The notes: generated from the letters alone by a model not told the origin. Positions 7,136 to 16,014 are shown, counted from the stretch's first letter. The stretch is DNA of 33,105 nt from Formivibrio sp. (GCA_031291275.1 JARLJJ010000399.1:1-33105); one strand, 5' to 3'. Numbers and translations are program-made.

Positions 7136-9067
7136 TTAAAACGAATCTTTGACCGGCAAGAGTTTGTCTAGCCATTTTGTGGCCAGCAAACGCTGTTCAA
7201 GTGTTCCGCGGAACAGCAATTCTTCCAGTTGACGGCAAGCTTCTTCGCGCGGCCCGGAAAAAATCATGCGGGCGATGTTCTGCATGACGGTATCTTCGGA
7301 TGAAAAATCTTCAGGCTCAAGTGGCTTGGCTTCTGATATTTCTGGTTGCGACGGTGACGCGGGGATATCAAAGTCAAACAAGGGTTCTTCGATATTTTCG
7401 GCTTGGACCGTAGGATCCTGAACTGTCCACTCGTTCAGTTCTTCAGATGCGTCTTCCGGCAGATGGAAATCCAGGGGTAAATCAATTTCGATGTTCTCCG
7501 GCTCGGATGCCAGATTTTCCTGTGTCATTTCTGGGGGCGCATGTTGCTGTAGCAGATCGATGACATCGAAATCATTGTCGGACGCATCCTTGCGGGGCGC
7601 TTCCTGCTTATCGACCAGGACGACCAATTCTGCACTGGATTTGGCAATCTTTACATACAAAGGATTGCCCGGATCAATACTCTTACCCAAATCTTGTACC
7701 TGTTCCCACAGCGCATCACTGACAAAGCACGTACGGAAAGCCTGTGCTTGGGTCTCGAACCCTTGCCGATCTGTCGCAAGGCAGTAGGCCTCGAAAAGTT
7801 TCATCCAGAGTGCCAGCGCGGTGGGTCGAAGCGCGGTTTCTTGCAACAGTAATTCGATAGCTTGACGTGTCAACCCATGGTCCAGCAGCAACTGGGCTTC
7901 TTCTGCCACGCTTTCCGGCGACACCACATCCATGTTTTCCTCACCCCAATCCTCGTTTCGGGCCGATGAGGACGAGTTGGCCTGCACGATAGGCGCGGTT
8001 GCCGGCGTCTCCTGAACCGGTGTGGCCGGTGAGGTATTTTCAAAAGCGGCATCGAAGGAGAAGAGTTCTTGTTCTGCCTGTTTACGAGCTCTCCAGCGCC
8101 AAGCAACAAACCCCAATGGAATCAGTAACAACGCGCCCAGTGCGGCCCAGAGCCAGGCGCCGAAGTTTTCCTGGGGGCCAGCATTGCGAACAGGTTGCAA
8201 TTTGGAAGGTGCAATCACGGCAGGCGTTGAGCTCACCGGCATCCGCATGCTCGCCAGTTGCTTTTCCAGCCGACCGATACGATCTTTCAGCTGCAACAAC
8301 TGGGCGGTTTGGTCATCAGCCTCAAGCAATAACAAGTGCTCACGAAGTTGCTGCTTCTGATCTTCGGATAACGAAAGATTGGTACGTTCAGGATCAAGCG
8401 CAGCTGTGGAAAGCTGCAGGCGAAACTCTGCTTGTTCGTTGGTCGCTGGCTTCACTACAGCATGAGGTGCTTTTGTGCGTTTTTTCCGCGGGGCGGCTTG
8501 TTGTATTCCGGTCGAGGAACTGAATGTGTTGCTGCTCAAGCTTGGAGAAGGTGGGACGGGTTTCGGCGGCGCAACGGGCTCCGGCCGGTTGGAGGAAAGT
8601 GCCATGGCCGGTGAGAGTATTTTCGTGGCTTTGTAATCACGAGGATCAAGCAGCACACTGTATTCTCGCGTAATGCCTCGCGTCGCTTCTTCCGGGCAGC
8701 GTAGGCGCACCGCCAATTTCATCAGCGGTTCTTGCTCGTATTCGGTGCCGTGGATGCGGATTTCGCCGCCTTGTCCCGTGCCTCGGTATTCGATTCGCGC
8801 ATTGTGCAAGACATGGACATCGCTTGCGTCATGCGGTGGCGTGATTTGGAAACAATCTGACGAAACGGCCTCGCCTTCGGAAAGCGAGACGTTGAGCGAA
8901 GCCTCAAAGCGTTCTCCCAGCGCAGAAAGTGTCCGGATATCTCCCAAGCCGGCGGCTTGAAGCTGCGCCGAAAGTAGCACCAGGCCCGTCAGTGCAAACA
9001 CATGACAAGAACTGGAATGGCCAAAAAGATTGGCACATTGGGCTAATGAGACAGGGACCTTCGGCAA
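7136..9067 (-). CDS. FimV-like membrane protein, third gene of pilT-pilU cluster
   Basis: This 643-aa protein starts with an unusual N-terminal signal region (hydrophobic about 22-38) followed directly by the FimV-family opening AAGLGDIRTLSALGERFEASL. After the conserved N-terminal domain (about 39-145) come a Pro/Ser-rich linker, a coiled coil (about 235-275), one membrane segment (about 303-324) and a long acidic cytoplasmic tail that ends in a FimV C-terminal-like segment (about 595-640). Known FimV proteins organise type IV pili and cyclic-AMP signalling in Pseudomonas. No LysM domain is visible, which is atypical. The start is TTG, chosen because GGAG lies 6 nt upstream; an internal GTG at about residue 23 is an alternative. 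It follows pilU by 12 nt. Confidence 0.8.
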   Translation of the reverse strand: MPKVPVSLAQCANLFGHSSSCHVFALTGLVLLSAQLQAAGLGDIRTLSALGERFEASLNVSLSEGEAVSSDCFQITPPHDASDVHVLHNARIEYRGTGQGGEIRIHGTEYEQEPLMKLAVRLRCPEEATRGITREYSVLLDPRDYKATKILSPAMALSSNRPEPVAPPKPVPPSPSLSSNTFSSSTGIQQAAPRKKRTKAPHAVVKPATNEQAEFRLQLSTAALDPERTNLSLSEDQKQQLREHLLLLEADDQTAQLLQLKDRIGRLEKQLASMRMPVSSTPAVIAPSKLQPVRNAGPQENFGAWLWAALGALLLIPLGFVAWRWRARKQAEQELFSFDAAFENTSPATPVQETPATAPIVQANSSSSARNEDWGEENMDVVSPESVAEEAQLLLDHGLTRQAIELLLQETALRPTALALWMKLFEAYCLATDRQGFETQAQAFRTCFVSDALWEQVQDLGKSIDPGNPLYVKIAKSSAELVVLVDKQEAPRKDASDNDFDVIDLLQQHAPPEMTQENLASEPENIEIDLPLDFHLPEDASEELNEWTVQDPTVQAENIEEPLFDFDIPASPSQPEISEAKPLEPEDFSSEDTVMQNIARMIFSGPREEACRQLEELLFRGTLEQRLLATKWLDKLLPVKDSF

Positions 9068-9079
9068 GTGCTACTCCAG

Positions 9080-10216
9080 TCAAACGATATCGAGGTGATC
9101 AGTGCCTGAGAAAACATCTTTATTCTTCGATTCGGCGCTTTCCAGTTTGATATGCAGGCGCAGATCGTTGACCGAGTCCGCATTTCTTAGTGCGTCTTCG
9201 TAACTGATGAGTCCAGCTTCGAAAATATCAAACAGCGACTGGTCAAATGTTTGCATGCCAATTTCGCGCGAACGCTTCATGATTTCCTTGATTTCATGGA
9301 CTTCTCCCTTGAAAATCAGCTCGGAAATCAACGGCGAGTTTAACATGACCTCCACGGCGGCTACGCGACCCTTGCCTGCGCGGTGTGGGACGAGACGCTG
9401 GGAAACAAATGCCTTGAGATTAAGCGAAAGATCCATCAGCAATTGCTGGCGTCGTTCTTCCGGGAAAAAATTGATGATTCGGTCAAGTGCCTGATTGGTC
9501 GAGTTGGCATGCAGCGTGGCCATGCATAAGTGCCCGGTTTCAGCAAAGGCGATGGCGTAATCCATGGTTTCGCGGTCGCGAATTTCGCCAATCAGGATCA
9601 CGTCTGGCGCTTGGCGCAAGGTATTCTTCAGGGCACTCATCCAGGAATCAGTATCGACGCCGACTTCGCGCTGGGTAATGATCGACTTGTGATGCTGGTG
9701 TACGTACTCGATCGGATCTTCGATGGTCACGATGTGGTCATAGGCGTTGTCGTTGCGAACCCCGACCATGGCGGCGAGCGAAGTCGATTTCCCTGATCCG
9801 GTACCGCCCACAAAAATCACCAGGCCGCGCTTGGCCATGGCAATGTCCTTCAGCACCGGCGGCAGTCCGAGTTCTTCGAGCTTTGGGATTTCGGAGTTGA
9901 TAGTCCGCAAAACCATGCCAATACGGCCTTGCTGGACGAAGGCATTGACTCGGAAACGACCCAGGTTACCGGGATTAATCGCGAAATTGCATTCCTTGGT
10001 CGCTTCAAATTCCTCTGCCTGCCGATCGTTCATGATCGAGCGCGCCAATTCCTTGGTGTGCTGGGCGGTCAGGATTTGACCGGAAACCGGGGTGACTTTC
10101 CCGTCGATTTTCATTGCCGGTGGAAAATCGGCCGTAATGAAAAGATCCGATGCATTTTTCGCCCGCATGTGCTTGAGCAAATCCTGCATGAATTTGGCAG
10201 CTTGGTCGCGCTCCAT
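9080..10216 (-). CDS. pilU: Type IV pilus twitching-motility ATPase PilU
   Basis: This 378-aa hexameric secretion-type ATPase assists PilT in pilus retraction at the inner membrane. Motifs are Walker A GGTGSGKST (137-145), TIEDPIEYVHQ (Asp box, about 164-174), Walker B VILIGEIRD (206-214) and the His box ETGHLCMATLHANS. It differs from PilT by lacking AIRNLIRE and having SPLISELIFKGE in that place. I chose the ATG at 10216 because it gives the normal PilU start (MERDQAAKF) with AGAGGG upstream; a longer frame would overlap pilT. It begins 4 nt after the pilT stop and is followed 12 nt later by the fimV-like gene, suggesting one operon. Confidence 0.94.
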   Translation of the reverse strand: MERDQAAKFMQDLLKHMRAKNASDLFITADFPPAMKIDGKVTPVSGQILTAQHTKELARSIMNDRQAEEFEATKECNFAINPGNLGRFRVNAFVQQGRIGMVLRTINSEIPKLEELGLPPVLKDIAMAKRGLVIFVGGTGSGKSTSLAAMVGVRNDNAYDHIVTIEDPIEYVHQHHKSIITQREVGVDTDSWMSALKNTLRQAPDVILIGEIRDRETMDYAIAFAETGHLCMATLHANSTNQALDRIINFFPEERRQQLLMDLSLNLKAFVSQRLVPHRAGKGRVAAVEVMLNSPLISELIFKGEVHEIKEIMKRSREIGMQTFDQSLFDIFEAGLISYEDALRNADSVNDLRLHIKLESAESKNKDVFSGTDHLDIV

Positions 10217-10220
10217 GGCA

Positions 10221-11264
10221 TTACCCTCTGAAGTTGTCGGGATTGGATGCGCGGGTGCGCGCTTCTCCAATCGAGACGATATTGCGTTGTACCAGGCCTT
10301 GCAGGCATTGATCGAGCGTCTGCATGCCGACAGCCTGGCCGGTTTGAATGGCCGAATACATCTGGGCAATCTTGTTTTCGCGAATCAAGTTGCGAATGGC
10401 AGGGATGCCAATCATGATTTCATGGGCGGCAACGCGACCGGTACCATCCTTGGTTTTCAGTAGCGTTTGCGAAATCACCGCACGCAATGATTCGGATAGC
10501 ATGGAGCGAACCATTTCTTTTTCTGCTGCGGGAAAAACGTCCACCACCCGGTCAATGGTCTTGGCGGCCGAACTGGTGTGCAAGGTACCAAATACCAGGT
10601 GGCCGGTTTCTGCTGCGGTCAACGCCAGACGGATGGTTTCCAGATCGCGCATTTCCCCGACCAGAACCACGTCGGGGTCTTCACGCAGGGCGGAACGCAA
10701 GGCGTTGGAGAATGAAAGGGTGTGCGGACCCACTTCACGCTGGTTGATCAGACATTTCTTGGATTGGTGCACGAATTCGATTGGATCTTCGACAGTCAGG
10801 ATATGTCCGTAATCGTTTTCGTTGATGAAATTAACCATTGCGGCAAGGGTGGTGGATTTGCCCGAACCGGTCGGTCCGGTCACGAGCACCAGTCCGCGCG
10901 GGTTTTTGGCAATGTCCTGAAACACGCGTGGCGCATTCAGTTCTTCCAAAGTCAGCACCTTGGAGGGAATCATCCGGAACACGGCGCTGGCACCGCGTTG
11001 CTGGACAAAGGCATTGACCCGGAAGCGCGAAAGGTTGGGAATCTCAAAGGAAAAGTCACATTCCAGTGTATCTTCATACACTTTACGCTGGCCGTCGTTC
11101 ATGATGTCGTACACCATGTCGTGCACGTCCTTGTGATCCATGGCCGGCAAATTGATGCGGCGGACATCGCCATGTACTCGGATCATTGGGGGCAATCCGG
11201 ACGAAAGATGCAAGTCGGAGGCCTTGTTCTTGACTGCGAATGCCAGGAGTTCGGCAATTTCCAT
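10221..11264 (-). CDS. pilT: Type IV pilus retraction ATPase PilT
   Basis: This 347-aa ATPase powers retraction of type IV pili. It shows Walker A GPTGSGKST (130-138), Asp box TVEDPIEFVHQ (157-167), Walker B VVLVGEMRD (199-207), His box ETGHLVFGTLHTSSA and the retraction-specific AIRNLIRE motif (289-296). The length equals the usual 344-347 aa. AGAGGAAG precedes the ATG. It is the first gene of the pilT-pilU-fimV-like cluster and is divergent from yggS across a 53-bp gap, an arrangement widely seen in beta- and gammaproteobacteria. Pilin and assembly genes are not in the window. Confidence 0.97.
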   Translation of the reverse strand: MEIAELLAFAVKNKASDLHLSSGLPPMIRVHGDVRRINLPAMDHKDVHDMVYDIMNDGQRKVYEDTLECDFSFEIPNLSRFRVNAFVQQRGASAVFRMIPSKVLTLEELNAPRVFQDIAKNPRGLVLVTGPTGSGKSTTLAAMVNFINENDYGHILTVEDPIEFVHQSKKCLINQREVGPHTLSFSNALRSALREDPDVVLVGEMRDLETIRLALTAAETGHLVFGTLHTSSAAKTIDRVVDVFPAAEKEMVRSMLSESLRAVISQTLLKTKDGTGRVAAHEIMIGIPAIRNLIRENKIAQMYSAIQTGQAVGMQTLDQCLQGLVQRNIVSIGEARTRASNPDNFRG

Positions 11265-11317
11265 TTATAATTCTTCCTCTTCTTTAGCGACGGATACGGG
11301 AAACTTTCCTGACCATT

Positions 11318-12025
11318 ATGGCAACGATGTTCTCAGCATGGCAAGACGTGTTGCATCGCGTCGCGACAGCAACGCAAACTGCCGGCCGTAAGGCCGGAAG
11401 CGTACAGCTGATTGCGGTCGGAAAGACCTATCCTGCCGCCTGTATTCGTGAGCTCTACGAATGCGGTCAGCGCAATTTTGGCGAAAACTATGTGCAGGAA
11501 TTTGTCGAAAAATACGACGAATTGGAGCAGCCATGTCCGGAAATAATTTGGCATTTTATCGGCCCTGTGCAAAGCAATAAAAGCCGATGGGTGGCCGAGA
11601 GAGCCGGGTGGGTGCATACGGTTGACAGGTTGAAAATTGCCGAACGCCTTAGCATTCAACGGCCGGAACCAATGCCTCCCTTGAATGTCTGCCTTCAAGT
11701 TAATGTATCCGGTGAAGCCAGTAAATCCGGGGTGTTCCCGGCAGCCGTCGTTGAGTTGGCATGTGCGGTGCGTGAATTGCCCCGGCTCACCTTGCGTGGG
11801 TTGATGGCGATTCCAGCGCCTACACAAGACAAGGAGGAGCTTGCGCGCCAGTTTGCGCTGCTTTGCCAATTGCGTGACGATTTGAACCGGCAAGGTTTTG
11901 CTCTTGATACGCTTTCCATGGGCATGTCGGCTGATTTGGAATTGGCGATTGCCGCAGGGGCAACTCAGGTTCGTGTGGGCACTGCATTGTTTGGTGTTCG
12001 CGATTATTCCAACAAAGGATTGTGA
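11318..12025 (+). CDS. yggS: YggS-family pyridoxal-phosphate homeostasis protein
   Basis: This 235-aa protein belongs to the PLPBP/YggS family, single-domain alanine-racemase-fold proteins that bind PLP without known catalytic activity and affect vitamin B6 and amino-acid balance. The PLP lysine is K36 in LIAVGKTYPA. The family hallmark GQRNFGENYVQE follows, then HFIGPVQSNKSR (usually HFIGxLQxNK), SMGMSADLELAIAAGATQVRVG and a closing G-x-R. The start is tentative: a second ATG lies 9 nt downstream and neither has a clear ribosome-binding site. It heads a yggS-proC-yggT-yggU run, and the start of proC lies at its stop. Confidence 0.94.
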   Translation: MATMFSAWQDVLHRVATATQTAGRKAGSVQLIAVGKTYPAACIRELYECGQRNFGENYVQEFVEKYDELEQPCPEIIWHFIGPVQSNKSRWVAERAGWVHTVDRLKIAERLSIQRPEPMPPLNVCLQVNVSGEASKSGVFPAAVVELACAVRELPRLTLRGLMAIPAPTQDKEELARQFALLCQLRDDLNRQGFALDTLSMGMSADLELAIAAGATQVRVGTALFGVRDYSNKGL

Positions 12026-12033
12026 AAATAAAT

Positions 12034-12852
12034 ATGAAGATTACCTTTATTGGTGGTGGCAATATGGCCACAGCATTGATCGGTGGCATGGTAAAGCGTG
12101 GTTTCGAAGCAAGTCAGTTGCATGTGATAGAACCGGATGCATTGCGTCGTGAGCATTTGAAAAATGAGTTTGGTGTGATTTCTTCTGCGCCGGATGAAAT
12201 TTTCCCCAAGAGTGATGTGATTGTTTTTGCCATTAAGCCACAGCAATTCCGTGCGGTGGCCGAGGCCATGAAGGACCGGATTGATAATGCCTTGGTCATT
12301 TCAATTGCCGCAGGCATTCGGGCAGATACCCTGGCGCAATGGTTGGATCATCACCCGCGCATTGTGCGCGTGATGCCCAATACCCCGGCCTTGGTACAAA
12401 CCGGCATGTCTGGGGTTTATGCCGGTCCGGGCGTGACCGACGCTGATCGTGAGGTGACCGAACGCATGCTTGCTGCCATCGGAGAGTTTGTCTGGGTAGA
12501 TGATGAGTCCGACATGGATGGGGTCACGGCTATTTCCGGTTCGGGTCCTGCCTATGTGTTCTACTTCATGGAGGCGATGCAGGCCGCTGCCAGGGCGCAG
12601 GGTTTTGCGCCGGAAGTTGCGCAGAAGTTGGCTTATCAAACCTTTGCCGGCGCAGTGAAGCTGGCGTTGGAAAGCCCGGATGATATTGCCACCTTGCGCC
12701 ATAAGGTCACCTCGAAGGGGGGAACCACTGAGCGAGCCATAAACGCTTTTGAGAACAGTCAACTGCGTTCCACTATCATTGCTGCAGCCTCTGCCGCCGC
12801 TGCGCGCTCGAAAGAATTGGGCGAGGAATTGGGCCGCGACATCGAACCCTGA
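12034..12852 (+). CDS. proC: Pyrroline-5-carboxylate reductase
   Basis: This 272-aa enzyme catalyses the last step of proline synthesis, NAD(P)H-dependent reduction of pyrroline-5-carboxylate. The dinucleotide-binding opening ITFIGGGNMATALIGG, VIVFAIKPQ, RVMPNTPALV and the C-terminal dimer signature (ISGSGPAYVF, then SPDDIATLRHKVTSKGGTT) are all present. I use the ATG at 12034 because it gives the canonical N-terminus. An in-frame GTG at 12022 that overlaps the yggS stop would add four residues. The only Shine-Dalgarno-like stretch (AAAGGA, 12014-12019) is poorly spaced for either. The proC-yggS pairing is common and links PLP homeostasis with amino-acid metabolism. Confidence 0.96.
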   Translation: MKITFIGGGNMATALIGGMVKRGFEASQLHVIEPDALRREHLKNEFGVISSAPDEIFPKSDVIVFAIKPQQFRAVAEAMKDRIDNALVISIAAGIRADTLAQWLDHHPRIVRVMPNTPALVQTGMSGVYAGPGVTDADREVTERMLAAIGEFVWVDDESDMDGVTAISGSGPAYVFYFMEAMQAAARAQGFAPEVAQKLAYQTFAGAVKLALESPDDIATLRHKVTSKGGTTERAINAFENSQLRSTIIAAASAAAARSKELGEELGRDIEP

Positions 12853-12863
12853 ATGGAGCTTGC

Positions 12864-13451
12864 ATGTTCACCCAGACATTATCTTTTCTGATTCGCAATC
12901 TGGCCGATTTTTTCGTGCTATTGCTGCTAACCCGGCTGTATTTTCAGGCGGCGAAGGTTTCTTTCCGTCACCCGTTAGCGCATGTGGTGCTCTCCTTGAC
13001 CAATTGGATTGTACTGCCGCTGCGCCGTGTGATTCCGGCGGCGGGCCGGTTTGATACCACCAGCTTTGTGCTGGCCTGGTTCTTTGCTTTCTTGATGCAC
13101 TTGTTGTTGCTAACGCTTTCGCCTTGGCCATTTATTTTGGCCTCGCCGCTGTCGTTGGCGGTGCTGATGATCGCAGCATTGCTGGAATTGTTGAAAATGA
13201 CGCTCTATCTGCTTTTCGCCGCAGTCATTGGCCAAGCTTTGATGTCATGGATTGCGCCCTATAACCCGTTAATGCCAGTCCTCAATGCCTTGACTTCGCC
13301 ATTTTTGGGACCATTGCGCCGTTTTATTCCGCCGGTGGGCGGGGTGGATATCACGCCACTGGTGCTGATTTTGCTGATACAACTGTTGCTTAATGTCTTT
13401 CTGGCTCAGCTTGAACCGCTGATTTTGCAACGTGTGCTGATTGCTGCCTGA
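12864..13451 (+). CDS. yggT: YggT-family integral membrane protein
   Basis: This 195-aa protein contains two YGGT repeats. Each has a hydrophobic segment followed by a P-LRR-IPP-type loop: LPLRRVIPAAGRFDTT in the first half and LGPLRRFIPPVGGVDITP in the second. About four to five membrane segments are predicted (near 8-28, 68-92, 95-125 and 165-190). The family is of uncertain function; proposed roles include osmotic-shock resistance and chloroplast or cell-division membrane organisation in distant relatives. It starts 11 nt after proC and its stop shares one base with the next start (TGATG), so translation is likely coupled. Confidence 0.92.
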   Translation: MFTQTLSFLIRNLADFFVLLLLTRLYFQAAKVSFRHPLAHVVLSLTNWIVLPLRRVIPAAGRFDTTSFVLAWFFAFLMHLLLLTLSPWPFILASPLSLAVLMIAALLELLKMTLYLLFAAVIGQALMSWIAPYNPLMPVLNALTSPFLGPLRRFIPPVGGVDITPLVLILLIQLLLNVFLAQLEPLILQRVLIAA

Positions 13452-13735
13452 TGGAGTGGTTTACCCAATCAGACGAGCGGATTACCTTGCGTCTGCATGT
13501 TCAGCCGGGTGCCAAAAAAACCGAAGTGGCCGGTTTGTACGGTGACTGCCTGAAAGTGCGCTTGGCGGCACCACCCGTCGATGGCAAAGCCAATGATTGC
13601 TTGATGCGCGCTTTGTCAGACTGGTTTTCTGTGCCCTTGCGCCAAGTTTCGCTCAAGTCGGGGGAAACTTCTCGGCGCAAGGTGGTGGAAATCAGCGGTA
13701 GCAACAAGAATCCGCAGGAACTTCTCAGTGGATAA
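13451..13735 (+). CDS. yggU: DUF167 (YggU) family protein
   Basis: This 94-aa protein has the DUF167 pattern: LRLHVQPGAKKTEVAG (15-30), VRLAAPPVDGKANDCLM (36-52), then a region with SGETSRRKVVEI. The fold is small alpha/beta and the cellular role is not established. The ATG overlaps the yggT stop by one base. The last 11 nt overlap the 3' end of fxsA on the other strand, so the two genes converge with no intergenic terminator. Confidence 0.92.
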   Translation: MEWFTQSDERITLRLHVQPGAKKTEVAGLYGDCLKVRLAAPPVDGKANDCLMRALSDWFSVPLRQVSLKSGETSRRKVVEISGSNKNPQELLSG

Positions 13736-14132
13736 GATTGTCATCCTGCTTTGAATCGACGCGGCGGTACTCGCCTTCCAGAATGCTTTCATCGACGGGT
13801 TTGGTATTGATCATGTGCCCTCCCCAAGGCAGCAGCAAAATCAATGCGATCACATCGCTGATGGGGCCGGGGATGATGAACAGGACTGCTGCCAAATAAT
13901 AGCGGGCCAGGATGAACAAGGAACGCGGCGTGATGGTGCCGGAACGCAAATCGCCAAACAAGGTCGCCATCACGGCAAGCTTGTGATGGCGCAGCATCAA
14001 TATGCCCAGGGTGAATGCGCTCGCCAGCCAAAGCAGCGTCAACAAACCACCGATGGAATGCACCAATTGCAATGTCGCGTAAATCTCGGCGATTGGGTAG
14101 CCAAGGATCAAAAAAAGAAGCAGGTACGGCAT
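13725..14132 (-). CDS. fxsA: FxsA family membrane protein
   Basis: This 135-aa membrane protein has the FxsA pattern: MPYLLLFLILGYPIAEIY, a second hydrophobic stretch GLLTLLWLASAFTLGILMLR, and a third around FIIPGPISDVIALILLLP, the conserved P-G-hydrophobic-D motif. E. coli FxsA is named for suppressing F-plasmid exclusion of phage T7; its normal role is unknown. I chose the ATG at 14132 because it gives the expected N-terminus. A longer frame reaching further upstream lies inside cutA and lacks similarity. The start codon overlaps that of divergent cutA by two bases. Confidence 0.9.
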   Translation of the reverse strand: MPYLLLFLILGYPIAEIYATLQLVHSIGGLLTLLWLASAFTLGILMLRHHKLAVMATLFGDLRSGTITPRSLFILARYYLAAVLFIIPGPISDVIALILLLPWGGHMINTKPVDESILEGEYRRVDSKQDDNLIH

Positions 14133-14460
14133 GAAAGATTCCAGTGTGTGGGTGGTCTTGTGTAATTGCCCGGACGATGCTTGCGCCGACCGGCTAGCCA
14201 AAGGACTCATTGAAGCGCGGCTTGCCGCCTGCGTCAACCGTCTGGCACCGGTGCAATCCATGTATCGTTGGAATGAAAGAATCGAAACGGCCACGGAAGT
14301 TCCTTTGCTGATCAAAACAACTGCCGCGCGGTATCTTACGGTGCAGGATTGGCTCGTGGCCGAGCATCCTTATGATGTACCGGAAATCATTGCCCTGCCG
14401 TTGGCGGCGGGTCTGCCGGCCTATCTGGCATGGGTGACACAGGAATCATCACGACTATGA
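14131..14460 (+). CDS. cutA: CutA family protein (divalent-cation tolerance)
   Basis: This 109-aa protein matches CutA1, a small trimeric ferredoxin-like protein first linked to copper and other divalent-metal tolerance in E. coli; its molecular function is still debated. Family features are ARLAACVNRLAPVQSMYRWN (the conserved A-A-C-V-N...Y-W core), PLLIKTT, and EHPYDVPEIIALPLAAGLPAYLAWV. CAGGTACGGC precedes the ATG. Its start overlaps that of fxsA on the other strand, and its stop overlaps the dsbD start (ATGA). The cutA-dsbD pair also occurs in E. coli, which supports both assignments. Confidence 0.95.
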   Translation: MKDSSVWVVLCNCPDDACADRLAKGLIEARLAACVNRLAPVQSMYRWNERIETATEVPLLIKTTAARYLTVQDWLVAEHPYDVPEIIALPLAAGLPAYLAWVTQESSRL

Positions 14461-16004
14461 AATTCGGGTTGATTTTCTTGCTATGGTGGTTTCTGGCCCT
14501 GCCCGTACTGGCTCAGCCCGAGCTACTGGCCCCCGAACAAGCCTTCCGGCCCAGTCTTGTCAAGATTGATGCGCATACGCTGGAGGCACGCTTTAGTATC
14601 GCACCAGGCTATTACCTCTATCGAGAACGTTTTTCCTTCGAATCCCCTGCGTTGCCCCTTCAATTGTCATACCCGCCCGGCCGGATCAAGCGTGATCCAG
14701 CGTTTGGGCAAGTTGAAATCTATCCGCAGTCGATGGCGATCCGTTTGCTGGCGAGTCATGCCTTGCAAGATGGGGTAAGCGTTACGTTTAAGTTCCAGGG
14801 CTGTGCCGAGGCGGGTATTTGTTATCCACCCCAAACGGTAACGTTGCAGCCAGCCGAGTTCACGCCACAGAGTAAGCCCATGGCGTTGCAAGCGCTGTTT
14901 GGTCCGATGGCCGAAGCTAGCCCAAGTCCGCCATTGCAAGAACCGTCACGTCCGGCGCTGTTTGCGGGTAGTTTTCCCGCCACATTGCTTCTTTTCTTTC
15001 TTGCTGGGTTGGGGTTGGCGTTTACCGCTTGCATGTATCCACTTCTTCCTATCGTTTCCAGCATCGTTTTACGCGGAGCACAGCACGGACAGCGTCGTGC
15101 GTTTGGATTGTCTGTCGTCTATGCACAAGGCTTGGCGCTCACGTATACCGCAGCCGGCGTGCTGGCGGCTGCCAGTGGTGCGCTTCTTTCGGTTACGTTG
15201 CAGCAACCATGGGTGATTGCCGGCTTCGCCATGTTTTTTGTTTTGATGGCGCTTTCGATGTTTGGTGTATTCAGTTTGCAATTGCCCGGTGTCTTGCAAA
15301 GTCGGATCAATGATTGGGCCAATTGCCTTCCGGGTGGACGCTTCCTCTCGGTTTTTATTATGGGCGCGCTTTCCGCACTGATCGTTGGGCCTTGTATTGC
15401 GCCACCGTTGGTATCGGTGCTGGCTTATCTGGGGCAAACTGGCGATGTGTGGCTCGGCGGCGCCGCGCTGTATGCCATGGCCATGGGCTTGGGCGTCCCA
15501 TTATTGGTGATAGGCATGTTTGGTGCTGCTGCATTGCCGCGGCTTTCATCGAAAGTGTTGCAGGTCGTACAGATAATTTTCGGTGTGGTTCTACTGGCGA
15601 TGGCTGTTTGGATTGCTCGGCCCCTTTGGCAGACGCATCGCGCTGTTCCTGGGTTGGATTTTAAAAATGTCGCCAGTAGTGCAGAGCTGGATGCGGCCGT
15701 ATTGCGCTCAACCGGGACGCCGGTCTTGCTGGATTTTTATGCCGACTGGTGCGTAAGTTGCCTGGAGTTCGAAAGATACACGCTGACTGATCCGGTGGTT
15801 CGCCAGAATTTGTCGGGTTATACGCTGCTGCGCGCCGACATCACTGCCAATACGCCTGAGCATCGCGCGCTGCTCAAGCGCTTTGGCCTCTATGGTCCAC
15901 CTGCCCTATTGTTTTTTGATCAGTCAGGTAAATTGCGAGAAGATAGAGTGATTGGAGTCCCGGAGAATGAGGAATTTGCCGCGATGCTGCAGCGTTTACG
16001 ATGA
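14457..16004 (+). CDS. dsbD: Thiol:disulfide interchange protein DsbD
   Basis: This 515-aa protein (565 in E. coli) carries electrons from cytoplasmic thioredoxin to periplasmic DsbC/DsbG and cytochrome maturation partners. A signal peptide (about 1-19) precedes the N-terminal domain with the redox pair C116 and C122 (GCAEAGICYPP). The membrane domain has C192 (AFTACMYP) and C313 (IVGPCIAPP), and the C-terminal thioredoxin domain has DWCVSC (C432, C435). All six functional cysteines are present. One difference is TAC rather than the usual TPC at the first membrane cysteine. I chose the ATG at 14457 because it gives a clean signal peptide and a 4-nt overlap with cutA. Confidence 0.95.
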   Translation: MKFGLIFLLWWFLALPVLAQPELLAPEQAFRPSLVKIDAHTLEARFSIAPGYYLYRERFSFESPALPLQLSYPPGRIKRDPAFGQVEIYPQSMAIRLLASHALQDGVSVTFKFQGCAEAGICYPPQTVTLQPAEFTPQSKPMALQALFGPMAEASPSPPLQEPSRPALFAGSFPATLLLFFLAGLGLAFTACMYPLLPIVSSIVLRGAQHGQRRAFGLSVVYAQGLALTYTAAGVLAAASGALLSVTLQQPWVIAGFAMFFVLMALSMFGVFSLQLPGVLQSRINDWANCLPGGRFLSVFIMGALSALIVGPCIAPPLVSVLAYLGQTGDVWLGGAALYAMAMGLGVPLLVIGMFGAAALPRLSSKVLQVVQIIFGVVLLAMAVWIARPLWQTHRAVPGLDFKNVASSAELDAAVLRSTGTPVLLDFYADWCVSCLEFERYTLTDPVVRQNLSGYTLLRADITANTPEHRALLKRFGLYGPPALLFFDQSGKLREDRVIGVPENEEFAAMLQRLR

Positions 16005-16014
16005 AACGGTAGCG

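Noticed and set aside
10217..10369. N-terminal extension of pilU into pilT
   Set aside because: The 51 added residues are out-of-frame pilT sequence, and the ATG at 10216 gives the normal PilU N-terminus.
14133..14315. N-terminal extension of fxsA into cutA
   Set aside because: The added residues are antisense to cutA and lack FxsA similarity; the family begins at MPYLLL.
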